DNA of 49,174 bases. Source: an uncultured Treponema sp. GTDB lineage: Bacteria > Spirochaetota > Spirochaetia > Treponematales > Treponemataceae. Shown here one piece after another: positions 17,090 to 25,504 of this stretch. The notes under the pieces were generated by a model. That model made no database searches and was not told the origin of the DNA. It saw nothing but the letters and a program-made list of their open reading frames with translations. A program made the position numbers and the translations under genes. Position 1 is the stretch's first letter, and each line of letters opens with the position of its first letter. The DNA lies in assembly GCA_937894335.1 (NCBI GenBank), contig CALCRU010000001.1:1-49174 (forward strand), written 5' to 3'.

Positions 17090-17983
17090 ATGAACTGGCT
17101 TATAATTTCTTCCGAAGAAAACGATTCAAACTTACAGAATATACAGGCGTTTCTAAAAGAAAAGCTTTCTTCTCTTAAGGTTGTTTTTACGAAAGACCTT
17201 GCTTCAAAAGATGACCTAAGCGTGGAAACTTCTCTTGTACTGGATGCAACCCATGTTGCGGTTTTTGACGGTGGTTCACAAAATGACGGTCCTGAATTTA
17301 CCTACCTTCTAGGTCTTGCATTGGGAAAGGGCTGTCCTGTATTTGTGTGCTCTTCTTCATCTTCAAGGTATGCAGGCTCTTTTGTTAAGAAATTTTCTTC
17401 TCCAGAGGCTCTGCTTGCAGATGTAAAAAGCGACTATGACGATTTTCTTGCAAAGGAAGAAAGACACGCCGCTCTTACACAACTTTTTGCGGCAGGCATT
17501 CCCTTTACCACTGACTGCTTTGCCACATACATTGCAAAAGATGATGACGAAAAATGCACCCAGTTTTACAAGGCAGGCATGTTGGTTGACTCTAGGGATT
17601 CCCTTGGTGTTCCCATGCTTTGCATTGCAACCAGAAACGACTGCTTTGAAAAGGTAAAGTGGCTTGTAGAAAAGGGCGCAGATATAAATGCTGTTGCGGC
17701 AGACCGTGGTTATACTGCGGTAATGGATGCTGTATGGCGAAAAAATCCTGATGTGACAAAATATCTTATTGACTCTGGTGCCGACTTAAGTGTAATCAGT
17801 TCTGACGGTCAGTCAATTCTGGTTCTTGCTGTGGGTAACGGAAACACAAAAATAATAGACATGCTTCTTGCATCAGGTGCCGACCCCGACATAAAAGATG
17901 GTATGGGAATGAGCGCTCGCCAGTACGCGGAACTTTTCAAGAAGGAACCCATACTGGAAGTATTCCGGAGGTACAGTAAGTAA
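17090..17983 (+). CDS. ankyrin-repeat protein with Rossmann-like N-terminal domain
   Basis: 297 residues from the ATG at 17090; a longer reading from a GTG at 16976 would run through the tRNA-Phe and is rejected. The C-terminal half (about 155-297) holds at least three ankyrin repeats (SLGVPMLCIATRNDCFEKVKW; GYTAVMDAVWRK; GQSILVLAVGNGNTKIID). The N-terminal domain (1-120) alternates strands and helices and contains THVAVFDGG.. PEFTYLLGLALGKGCPVFV, which resembles the nucleotide-handling core of nucleoside 2-deoxyribosyltransferase or TIR-like folds, including the Glu before the helix. Catalysis is not shown. It heads an operon with murG one base behind its stop. No signal peptide is seen, so it should be cytoplasmic. 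Confidence 0.75.
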   Translation: MNWLIISSEENDSNLQNIQAFLKEKLSSLKVVFTKDLASKDDLSVETSLVLDATHVAVFDGGSQNDGPEFTYLLGLALGKGCPVFVCSSSSSRYAGSFVKKFSSPEALLADVKSDYDDFLAKEERHAALTQLFAAGIPFTTDCFATYIAKDDDEKCTQFYKAGMLVDSRDSLGVPMLCIATRNDCFEKVKWLVEKGADINAVAADRGYTAVMDAVWRKNPDVTKYLIDSGADLSVISSDGQSILVLAVGNGNTKIIDMLLASGADPDIKDGMGMSARQYAELFKKEPILEVFRRYSK

Positions 17984-17984
17984 A

Positions 17985-19127
17985 ATGCGTATCGTGTTTA
18001 CGGGTGGGGGAACAGGAGGACACATTTATCCGGGCATTGCAGTCTGTGCCGAACTTAAGGCTCTTTCTGCTTCAAAGGGGCAGACTTGCGAAATCTTTTG
18101 GCTGGGCAACAAGTCTGGCATGGACAGGCAGATTGTAGAAAAGCAGCTTGTCTCCAATGGCGGCTCTGTTACGGCTTTTTACGGAATTCCCTGCGGAAAA
18201 CTCCGAAGATATTTTTCTCTTAAAAACTTTGCAGACTTCTTCCGCTTTATTGCAGGAATCATCAGATCATTTTTTATCCTGCTCAAACTTAAGCCTGACT
18301 GTGTTTTTTCCAAAGGCGGATTTGTAAGCGTTCCTCCCTGTCTTGCATCTCGGTTTCTTCATATTCCCTATTACACTCACGAGTGCGACTTTACTCCGGG
18401 CCTTGCAACAAAACTGAACAGCCGGGGGGCAAAAAATATTTTTGTCTCCTACAGTGAAACTTCATCTTATTTTCCCAGTACCCTTGCTTCTCGCTGTTTG
18501 CTTACGGGAAATCCTGTGCGTCCAGTTTTTTATTCCGACTCTAGTGCAAAGGGAAGGGAATTCCTTTCGCTAAAAGAGAACAGTGCAAAGCCAGTTCTTC
18601 TTGTAATAGGGGGAAGCCTTGGCGCCCTGCAGCTTAACTCTTTTGTCCTTGAAAACATTTCATGGCTTACAGAAAGGTTTGTGGTAGTTCATCAGACTGG
18701 CGGAGCCTTTTACAGGGAACATCCCGAACTTGAGAAAATGAAGAGTGACGACTATAAGCCCTATGATTTTATATACGGAGAAATGCCTTCCGTTATTCAG
18801 GCTGCTGATGTGGTGCTTACACGCTCTGGTGCAAATTCTCTGTGGGAGTGTGCCGTCTGTTCAAAGCCCATGTTGCTTATTCCGCTTTGCGGTTCTGGAA
18901 CAAGAGGCGATCAGGTTGACAACGCAAAATACTTTGTAGAAAAAAATGCCGCTCTTGCTCTTATAGGCGAAGAAGCAAACTCTATAAACATAAGAGAATC
19001 CCTTCTGAAATTTTTGGATTCAGGCTTTAGGAGCAGTCTTTCCGAGGGGTGCAGAAAAATATGCGCAAGTGGAGAAAGACCAGCTTCTCTTATTGCAAAA
19101 TACATTTACGGTCAGGGGGAAGTATAA
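17985..19127 (+). CDS. murG: UDP-GlcNAc transferase MurG (lipid II synthesis)
   Basis: MurG adds GlcNAc to lipid I at the inner face of the membrane to give lipid II. The 380-residue protein has the glycine-rich GGGTGGHIYPG (residues 7-17), KPDCVFSKGGFVSVPPCLAS (about 103-122), LVIGGSLGALQLN (about 205) and RSGANSLWECAVCSKPMLLIP near 285, all MurG signatures. It starts one base after the ankyrin gene. GGAGG is 14 bases upstream, rather far, so coupling to the upstream gene may matter. Confidence 0.94.
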   Translation: MRIVFTGGGTGGHIYPGIAVCAELKALSASKGQTCEIFWLGNKSGMDRQIVEKQLVSNGGSVTAFYGIPCGKLRRYFSLKNFADFFRFIAGIIRSFFILLKLKPDCVFSKGGFVSVPPCLASRFLHIPYYTHECDFTPGLATKLNSRGAKNIFVSYSETSSYFPSTLASRCLLTGNPVRPVFYSDSSAKGREFLSLKENSAKPVLLVIGGSLGALQLNSFVLENISWLTERFVVVHQTGGAFYREHPELEKMKSDDYKPYDFIYGEMPSVIQAADVVLTRSGANSLWECAVCSKPMLLIPLCGSGTRGDQVDNAKYFVEKNAALALIGEEANSINIRESLLKFLDSGFRSSLSEGCRKICASGERPASLIAKYIYGQGEV

Positions 19128-19128
19128 A

Positions 19129-19635
19129 ATGAATCAGTCTATTCTGGATTTGGTTTTTCTTTCGATTGTTGTCCTGTTTGCAGTCTTGGGAGTGGTAAGG
19201 GGATTCATTAAGGAACTCTTTGCAAGGGGCGCTCCTGTTCTGGGACTGTGGGCTGCTGTTCTGCTTTACCGCCGTGTAAATGAATTTTTTGAACCCTACA
19301 TAAAGATTCACATTCTTTCGCTCATAGTTTCATTCCTCATGGTATTTATTGTCGTTTACATCATACTGATGATTGTCCGTAACATTGTAAGTGGCATTTT
19401 TGGCGGAGAAATTTTAAAAGGCCTTGATCGCATCCTGGGTTTTGCATTCGGCATTGTGGAAGGCCTTGCCCTAGTGGCTCTACTTTTAATTCTTTTGCAG
19501 GCTCAGCCCTGGTTTGATGTTTCGGAACTTCTTGAACAGAGTTTCTTCTACCGCATGCTCAGGTGGGCTGTTGCAGCAGTTCCTGCCGCTCAGGAAATTC
19601 CTTTGCCGGCGCAAGGCTCGGGAGATGCCGCCTGA
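19129..19635 (+). CDS. CvpA-family membrane protein
   Basis: 168 residues with about four hydrophobic helices. The start MNQSILDLVFLSIVVLFAVLGVVRGFIKELF is typical of CvpA (colicin V production) proteins, whose role in most bacteria is unclear but envelope-related. The ATG at 19129 follows a GGGGGA site and lies two bases after the murG stop. The TGA at the end overlaps the ATG of the next gene by one base, so translation is coupled. Confidence 0.8.
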   Translation: MNQSILDLVFLSIVVLFAVLGVVRGFIKELFARGAPVLGLWAAVLLYRRVNEFFEPYIKIHILSLIVSFLMVFIVVYIILMIVRNIVSGIFGGEILKGLDRILGFAFGIVEGLALVALLLILLQAQPWFDVSELLEQSFFYRMLRWAVAAVPAAQEIPLPAQGSGDAA

Positions 19636-20876
19636 TGTTTGACAATGTCCTGCACCAGAGTGCTACAAGCCTCCTTAGCGACGACATAGCCCGCAAGAGT
19701 CTGCCTGGCTCCATACTCTTTTCTGGTCCTGCCTCTTCGGGTAAGCTTACATGTGCTCTGGAACTTGCCAGAGTACTTTCCTGTACAGGAGAAGAGAGAG
19801 GGGCGTGGACATGCACATGCCCTTCCTGCTTAAAGCATAAGGCTTTGGTCAGCCAGTCGGTTCTGCTTGTTGGTCCAAGCAACAGGACGCTTGAACTTCA
19901 GGCCGCAAAGGACACTCTGCTTTCTCAGTTTGCAAATGATGGTAAGCATCTTGAAGCCTCTCGTTACCTTTATGTTCGTGCCGTGCGAAAACTTACCATG
20001 CGCTTTAATCCAGTGTTGTGGCAGGGAGAATCAAAACTTGCAAAGTTTGCACCTCTTGTTCAGTCCATAGACGACTGTCTTGAACTTATTGAACCGGGAA
20101 AGGCTCTACCTTCTGCAGATGATTTGGATAAACTGTTGGCAGACATAGAAAAAAATGCTATAAAACTTGAATCCGACATGCTCTACCGTTCCCTTCCTGT
20201 TGCTCAGATTAGGGCTGCTTCTATGTGGGCGCATCTTTCTTCCACAAGCGGTAAGAAAGTTCTCATAATAGAAAGTGCAGACTTAATGGAATCCAGTGCA
20301 AAAAACGCCCTTCTTAAAATTTTGGAAGAACCGCCTGAAGACTGTCAGTTCATACTTACAACGGCCCACAGATCATCTCTTTTGCCAACTATTCTTTCTC
20401 GTGTGCGTACATATTCTTTCTTTGAAAGAGAAGACGCATTCCAAAAAGAAGTTATAGAAAGGGTCTTCCATTACAAGCCTTTTGCTGGAGAATCTTATCC
20501 TGTTTCCATAGATTCATTTTTACAGGCCTATTTACCCGTTCCGCCGAATGATGTAAAGGCTCAGGCTTCCAGATATTTTAAAACAATTGCAGAAGGTCAT
20601 GTGCCAGACATATATGCCTTGTCTTCTGCATGCAATAGTTTCTCTCCACGGGAACTGTTTAGAATTTTCCTTACTGGAATAATTGACGCTCAGAAGTCTC
20701 TTTCAAAAACTCCTCAGGGTAGCGAGTGTTCTGCAAAACTTCTTGAAGAAATTGACGCAACCCGAAACAGTGTCTTTGTGTTTAATCAGACTCCGATTTC
20801 CGCCCTTGAAGAACTTGCACGAAATATCATGCAGATAAATTTTGTAAGCGGTGGAGTTTTAAAAGAGGCACTATGA
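19635..20876 (+). CDS. holB: DNA polymerase III delta'-like clamp-loader subunit
   Basis: 413 residues of the HolB/DnaX clamp-loader AAA+ family. Visible are FSGPASSGKLTCALELARVLSC (Walker A-like, near residue 30), a CxCPSC zinc-binding pattern around residues 60-67, IIESADLMESSAKNALLKILEEPPEDCQFILTT (near 215-245) and the sensor LLPTILSRVRTYSF. The Walker A is atypical, as in delta' subunits, which do not hydrolyse ATP. The ATG overlaps the cvpA-like stop and the end overlaps the kinase start as ATGA. Confidence 0.82.
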   Translation: MFDNVLHQSATSLLSDDIARKSLPGSILFSGPASSGKLTCALELARVLSCTGEERGAWTCTCPSCLKHKALVSQSVLLVGPSNRTLELQAAKDTLLSQFANDGKHLEASRYLYVRAVRKLTMRFNPVLWQGESKLAKFAPLVQSIDDCLELIEPGKALPSADDLDKLLADIEKNAIKLESDMLYRSLPVAQIRAASMWAHLSSTSGKKVLIIESADLMESSAKNALLKILEEPPEDCQFILTTAHRSSLLPTILSRVRTYSFFEREDAFQKEVIERVFHYKPFAGESYPVSIDSFLQAYLPVPPNDVKAQASRYFKTIAEGHVPDIYALSSACNSFSPRELFRIFLTGIIDAQKSLSKTPQGSECSAKLLEEIDATRNSVFVFNQTPISALEELARNIMQINFVSGGVLKEAL

Positions 20877-22090
20877 AAGATTTTGTAAGTAAGGCATCCC
20901 AGAAGTTACCCAAACTTTCCCGTGAGCAGGTGGAGAGTCTTATAGAAGACCTTGCCGCAGAATACGAACAGCTTGACTCCATTGTAGAAAGCCTTCCCTC
21001 GGGACTTATAATCGTGGATACTCAGTGGCACCTTGCACTTACAAACAAGGCCGCAGAACGGCTCATTCCCTTTTCCATAAGACCTTCTGACACCCGAGCG
21101 GAATCTCTTCCTGTGTGGAGCCTTATTGATGACGAAAACCTTGCTTCATTTTTAGAAAACTGTGCCAGAAAAAATTCTTCCCACGAAGACGCGGAGTTTT
21201 CCTTTGCAAAGGATTCTTCTGTAAAATTTGTTTCGGTAAGTGTAATTCCTCTTGTGCGTAAGTCGGACATTTCTGGTACCGTCATTTCTGTTTCTGACAT
21301 TACAGAAAAACGCCAGCAGGAAATAATCCTTCACAGAATGGAAAGTCTTGCAAGCCTTACCAGCCTTGCGGCATCTGTTGCCCACGAAATAAAAAATCCT
21401 CTAGGGGCAATAAGCATACATATTCAGTTGATGCAGAAGGCGATAAAAAAAGCCAGAGAAAGTGACGGTATGCTTCCCGATCCAAAGTTTATGGAAAATT
21501 ATTTAGCCGTCGTTAACGAAGAAATTGATGCCCTAAATAAAATCGTTCTAGACTTTCTTTTTGCAGTGCGTCCGGTTCAGTCTGCACCAGTTCTTTCTGA
21601 CCCAGACGGACAGGTAGAAAAGTTTGCCTCATTCTGCAGACCTGATGCCGAAAATCGCAGAATAAAACTTACCCTTCATCTTGCAAAGAAAGGCGAACGA
21701 CTTTTAATAGACGAAAAGCTTTTTAGGGAAGTCTTAATGAATCTTACCCAGAATGCATTTAGCGCAATAGAAGAAAGGTTTGAAAAAAAAGACGGAGGAG
21801 AATTTGTAATTGAATCTTTTACAAAGAACGACCGATATTTTCTTACCCTTGCGGACAACGGAAGTGGCATGGACGAACAGACTGCCTCTCGCATTTTTGA
21901 ACCTTACTATACTACAAAGGCAAACGGTACTGGACTTGGACTTACCACAGTCTATAAAATCATAAAGGAATTTCAAGGCGACATTGATGTAAAATCTGTA
22001 AAGGGACACGGTACGGTTTTTTCAATAGTGCTGCCTCTTCCGCAAAAAAAGACACTGCTTATTGAAAGCCAGCCAGGAGAAAAAGAATGA
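20873..22090 (+). CDS. atoS: NtrB/AtoS-like sensor histidine kinase
   Basis: A cytoplasmic two-component kinase of 405 residues with no membrane helix. An N-terminal PAS domain (about 35-145, ending SVSDITEKRQQE) is followed by the HisKA motif SVAHEIKNPLGAI with phospho-His171, and then the HATPase_c boxes NLTQNAFSAI, DNGSGM and TGLGLTTVYKIIKE. It overlaps holB and the following sigma54 response regulator by four bases each, so the pair is made together and is surely cognate. The signal is unknown and probably internal. T. pallidum has a similar AtoS/AtoC pair near murG. Confidence 0.9.
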   Translation: MKDFVSKASQKLPKLSREQVESLIEDLAAEYEQLDSIVESLPSGLIIVDTQWHLALTNKAAERLIPFSIRPSDTRAESLPVWSLIDDENLASFLENCARKNSSHEDAEFSFAKDSSVKFVSVSVIPLVRKSDISGTVISVSDITEKRQQEIILHRMESLASLTSLAASVAHEIKNPLGAISIHIQLMQKAIKKARESDGMLPDPKFMENYLAVVNEEIDALNKIVLDFLFAVRPVQSAPVLSDPDGQVEKFASFCRPDAENRRIKLTLHLAKKGERLLIDEKLFREVLMNLTQNAFSAIEERFEKKDGGEFVIESFTKNDRYFLTLADNGSGMDEQTASRIFEPYYTTKANGTGLGLTTVYKIIKEFQGDIDVKSVKGHGTVFSIVLPLPQKKTLLIESQPGEKE

Positions 22091-23448
22091 AGTTTACTCT
22101 CCTTATAATCGATGACGAAAAAAACATAAGGGAAGGTCTTGCCGCAAACTTTGAGATGGAAGACTATACCGTAAAGACTGCCGCAACAGGGGCCGAAGGT
22201 CTTGCCCTTATAGAAAAGGGAGACATTGATCTGGTCATAACAGATCTGCGCATGCCGGGAATAAGCGGTGAAGAAGTTCTAAAAAAAGTTACCGCAGAAA
22301 CGCCTGGTATTCCCGTCATAATACTTACAGGTCACGGAAGCATAGATTCTGCAGTTGATGCAATGCGTCACGGAGCCTACGACTTTCTTACAAAGCCTCT
22401 TAACCTTGAGCAGCTTTCTCTTATTGTAAAGCGCGCCCTTGCAGGTAGGGAAATGAGTCTTCAGCATCAGGAACTAAAGCAGCGTCTGGAAGATTCATCG
22501 GCACTAAAGCAGATGATAGGAAGTTCTCAGGCCATGCGTAAGGTTCAGGATACCATACGAAAAGTGGCGGACTCTAAGGCCAGCGTTCTGATTACAGGAG
22601 AAAGCGGTGTAGGTAAGGAACTTGTTGCAAATGCAATCCACAATCTTTCTTCGCGAAAAGACAAGAACATGGTCTTTGTGCATTGTGCGGCTCTTAGCGA
22701 AACCCTTCTAGAAAGCGAACTCTTTGGTCACGAAAAGGGGGCCTTTACTGGTGCCGACCATCTGCAGAAGGGACGCTTCGAACTTGCCCACGGAAGTTCA
22801 ATTTTTCTTGACGAGATTGGCGAAATAAATCAGAGCGTTCAGATAAAGATACTTAGGGTTCTGCAGGAAAAAAAGTTTGAACGGGTTGGAGGAGAACAGA
22901 CTCTTGAAGTTGATGTAAGGGTTATTGCCGCAACAAATCGCAATTTGGAAGAAGAAGTTAAGAAGGGAAACTTTCGAGAAGACCTTTATTACCGCCTTAA
23001 TGTAATTCACATTCATGTTCCTCCCTTAAGAGAACGAAAGGATGACATTCCCCTTTTAATGGCTGCATTTCTTGAGGAATTTAACAAGGAAAACGGAAAG
23101 CATATTACCGGAGTGGATTCTAGAGCAAAGTCTGCCATGTACAAGTATAACTGGCCGGGCAACATTCGTGAACTTAGAAACTGCATGGAAAGCGCTGTTG
23201 TCATGTGCGGTTCCGACACAATAACTCTTGAAGATTTGCCACCTTCTGTTTCTCAGGCAAGCGGAGAAGAGGTGGTTTCTATTCCCATAGGCACAAGCCT
23301 TGACGAGGCAGAAAAAATGCTGGTGCAGGCTAACCTTGCGGCAAAGGGAAACAACAAGAGCAAGACTGCGGAAATTCTGGGCATAGGAAGAAAGACCCTG
23401 CAAAGAAAACTTGCCGAGTGGGGTGTGGAAGAGGGGGGCGATGCCTGA
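22087..23448 (+). CDS. atoC: NtrC/AtoC-like sigma54 response regulator
   Basis: A 453-residue activator of sigma54 RNA polymerase. The receiver domain has the acidic pocket DDE (9-11) and phospho-Asp53 in DLVITDLRMPG. The AAA+ domain has Walker A GESGVGKE, the sigma54-contact loop GAFTGA and Walker B FLDEIGE. A Fis-type helix-turn-helix closes the protein (KTAEILGIGRKTLQRKLAEW). It overlaps the kinase by four bases. The target promoters are not evident in this window; I saw no convincing TGGCAC-N5-TTGC site. Confidence 0.94.
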   Translation: MKFTLLIIDDEKNIREGLAANFEMEDYTVKTAATGAEGLALIEKGDIDLVITDLRMPGISGEEVLKKVTAETPGIPVIILTGHGSIDSAVDAMRHGAYDFLTKPLNLEQLSLIVKRALAGREMSLQHQELKQRLEDSSALKQMIGSSQAMRKVQDTIRKVADSKASVLITGESGVGKELVANAIHNLSSRKDKNMVFVHCAALSETLLESELFGHEKGAFTGADHLQKGRFELAHGSSIFLDEIGEINQSVQIKILRVLQEKKFERVGGEQTLEVDVRVIAATNRNLEEEVKKGNFREDLYYRLNVIHIHVPPLRERKDDIPLLMAAFLEEFNKENGKHITGVDSRAKSAMYKYNWPGNIRELRNCMESAVVMCGSDTITLEDLPPSVSQASGEEVVSIPIGTSLDEAEKMLVQANLAAKGNNKSKTAEILGIGRKTLQRKLAEWGVEEGGDA

Positions 23449-23932
23449 TTCTATGTACGACAAACTGGGAGATCTGCTTTCTCGTACTTTGGACACGGGA
23501 GAGATTCCCTTTGTAAAGGTAGAAGCTAGTTCCCCTTCAGAAGAGTCTTCCTCTAAGACCGAGCCAAGAAATTTGGAAAATGGCGTAAGTTCTGGAGTAA
23601 ATGCAGATGCAAAAGATGAAGGGCCGTCAGAAAAGAAAGATTCCCCAGAAGAAACTGAAACAGAATTTGCAGCCTATGCCAACAAGACCAAAAAGAAAAA
23701 TGACTACACCATATATAAATATGTTCCTCCAGAAATTTCTGCCTGCTATGCTCTGCTTGGAATAAGCCACGGTGCCGACAAAAAACAGATTAAGGAAGCA
23801 TACAAGCAGAAGCTTAAAGCCCTGCATCCGGACCGTTATTCAAAAGATGCCGACATGGAAGAAAAGGCAAATGTCCTTACCCAGCAACTTGTGGAGGCTT
23901 ATAAAAAAATTACGGTTTACTTAAAAGGGTAA
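23441..23932 (+). CDS. J-domain (DnaJ-like) protein
   Basis: 163 residues from the ATG at 23441, which overlaps the response regulator by eight bases and has a G-rich Shine-Dalgarno. A Ser/Glu-rich, probably disordered N-terminal half leads to a C-terminal J domain (about 100-163) with the signature LKALHPDRY, whose HPD stimulates a Hsp70 partner. There is no G/F or zinc-finger region, so this is a class III J protein with a specific client. Its coupling to a sigma54 two-component pair is notable. Confidence 0.82.
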   Translation: MPDSMYDKLGDLLSRTLDTGEIPFVKVEASSPSEESSSKTEPRNLENGVSSGVNADAKDEGPSEKKDSPEETETEFAAYANKTKKKNDYTIYKYVPPEISACYALLGISHGADKKQIKEAYKQKLKALHPDRYSKDADMEEKANVLTQQLVEAYKKITVYLKG

Positions 23933-24113
23933 AAAAAAGGGCCGGTTTTAAAGGAGCTTTCCACACTTTTCAAACGGTAAACCGTTCGTGCATCTCCTGT
24001 AAAATTCCGAACCCTAAAATATTCTGCATTGCACTCGGCTTTGCAGTATGCTGTCGGACCAGTCCTTGTATCCCGGCCCGCAGTTCGCTCTTTTATGCGG
24101 CAGTAAACACTGA
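23933..24113. other. intergenic gap between convergent genes
   Basis: 181 bp between the J-domain gene and glgC. Apart from a small palindrome AACGGT-AA-ACCGTT (23973-23986) I see no gene, promoter or clear terminator in it. Confidence 0.6.
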
Positions 24114-25406
24114 CTAGATTACAGTTCCGTCGGGAATTACCGCAAACTTTCGTATTACAATGATTCCGTCTGCACTGTAGAAGAGACCATGGTCTCCGTC
24201 TTCGTATTTTTTGCCTGTAACATTTATGCAGCAGTTGTTGCCAATGTGGGCGTTCTTGTCGATGATTGCTTTGCCAATTTTGCAACCCTTGCCGATTCCA
24301 ATGTTTGGAATGCCCTTTGCCTTGTTTTCGGACTTTTGTTCTTCGTCCTCGTAAAAGTCAGCACCCATCATTATTACGCCGTTAAGGTCGCAGCCCTCGT
24401 TAATGATTGAGCGTACACCGATGACTGAATGCTGTATGCGTGAGTTTGTAATGACGCAACCTTCGCTGGAAAGAGATGAAGACATGTCTGCATTGTTGAT
24501 TTTGCTTGGAGGAAGGTTCTTCATGTCTGTATAAATAGGTTTTGTTTCGTCGTAGAAGTTGAAGCTAGGAACCGGATTTGTAAGGTCAAGAGTTGCATCG
24601 TAGAATGAGCGGATTGTTCCAATGTCTTCCCAGTAGCCATTGAATATATAACTGTTAACCTGCTTTTTTCCCAGTGCCATGGGGATTATTTCCTTTCCGA
24701 AGTCCTTGTACTCGTTGTCAAGCATTTCTTCCATGGTGTCTGCATTGAAAATGTAAATGCCCATTGAGGCAAGATATTCAAGTTCTTTGGGCAGGTCTCC
24801 GCGAGATTCCTTGGGGATCTTCCATTCGTCAATGTTCATGTCTTTTGCAGGCTTTTCAAGGAATTCTGTAATGTGGCTTTCCTTGTCAACCTTCATGATT
24901 CCAAAGCCAGAAGCATCGCTGCGGTTTACAGCCTTTGCGGCAATGGTTATGTCTGCACCGCTGGATATGTGCTGGTTCATGAACTCCTTAAGGTCCATGC
25001 GGTAGAGCTGGTCTCCTGAAAGAATAATGTAGTGGGTAGGCTTCTGCACCTTAAAGTGAATAAAGTTTTTGCGAACAGCATCTGCCGTTCCCTCGTACCA
25101 ACCAGAATGCTCCAGAGTTTGCTCAGCCGCAAGAATTTCTACAAAGCCGCGGCTAAAGCGGTCAAAGTTGTATGCGTTTGTAATGTGCAGATGAAGTGAT
25201 GCAGAGTTGAACTGGGTAAGAAGGTAAATCTTTCTGTACCCAGAGTTGATGCAGTTTGAAATAGGAATATCTACAATGCGGTATTTTCCTCCGAAAGGAA
25301 CTGCCGGTTTTGAGCGTTCTTTTGTAAGGGGGTAAAGGCGAGTACCTTTTCCTCCTCCTAAGATGATTGCAAGAACTCTCGGTTCTTCTGTTGTTTTGTT
25401 TGCCAT
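24114..25406 (-). CDS. glgC: glucose-1-phosphate adenylyltransferase GlgC
   Basis: GlgC makes ADP-glucose for glycogen synthesis. The 430-residue protein has the nucleotide-binding loop LGGGKGTRLYPLT (16-28), RSKPAVPFGGKYRIVD (31-46), SGDQLYRMD (about 130), FLEKP (about 185) and a C-terminal left-handed beta-helix. AGAGGA precedes the ATG. It is monocistronic with its own promoter; with malQ at 39982 it points to a glycogen cycle in this organism. Confidence 0.93.
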   Translation of the reverse strand: MANKTTEEPRVLAIILGGGKGTRLYPLTKERSKPAVPFGGKYRIVDIPISNCINSGYRKIYLLTQFNSASLHLHITNAYNFDRFSRGFVEILAAEQTLEHSGWYEGTADAVRKNFIHFKVQKPTHYIILSGDQLYRMDLKEFMNQHISSGADITIAAKAVNRSDASGFGIMKVDKESHITEFLEKPAKDMNIDEWKIPKESRGDLPKELEYLASMGIYIFNADTMEEMLDNEYKDFGKEIIPMALGKKQVNSYIFNGYWEDIGTIRSFYDATLDLTNPVPSFNFYDETKPIYTDMKNLPPSKINNADMSSSLSSEGCVITNSRIQHSVIGVRSIINEGCDLNGVIMMGADFYEDEEQKSENKAKGIPNIGIGKGCKIGKAIIDKNAHIGNNCCINVTGKKYEDGDHGLFYSADGIIVIRKFAVIPDGTVI

Positions 25407-25440
25407 AGTATTAAATCCTCTATTTAGTCTTACTTAATAA

Positions 25441-25469
25441 ATTATAAGACTGCTTTGTGAAAAATGCAA
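25441..25469 (-). promoter_or_regulatory. glgC promoter
   Basis: On the minus strand TTGCAT (25469-25464), a 17-nt spacer and TATAAT (25446-25441). The leader is about 28 bases and holds AGAGGA. Confidence 0.75.
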
Positions 25470-25504
25470 GTTTTTTTTGCTGTAAATGCGTTATTTTTGC
25501 TCTT

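Noticed and set aside
20873..23448. Sigma54 promoter in the window for the AtoC-like regulator
   Set aside because: No TGGCAC-N5-TTGC match was found upstream of the operon or the flagellar genes by eye.
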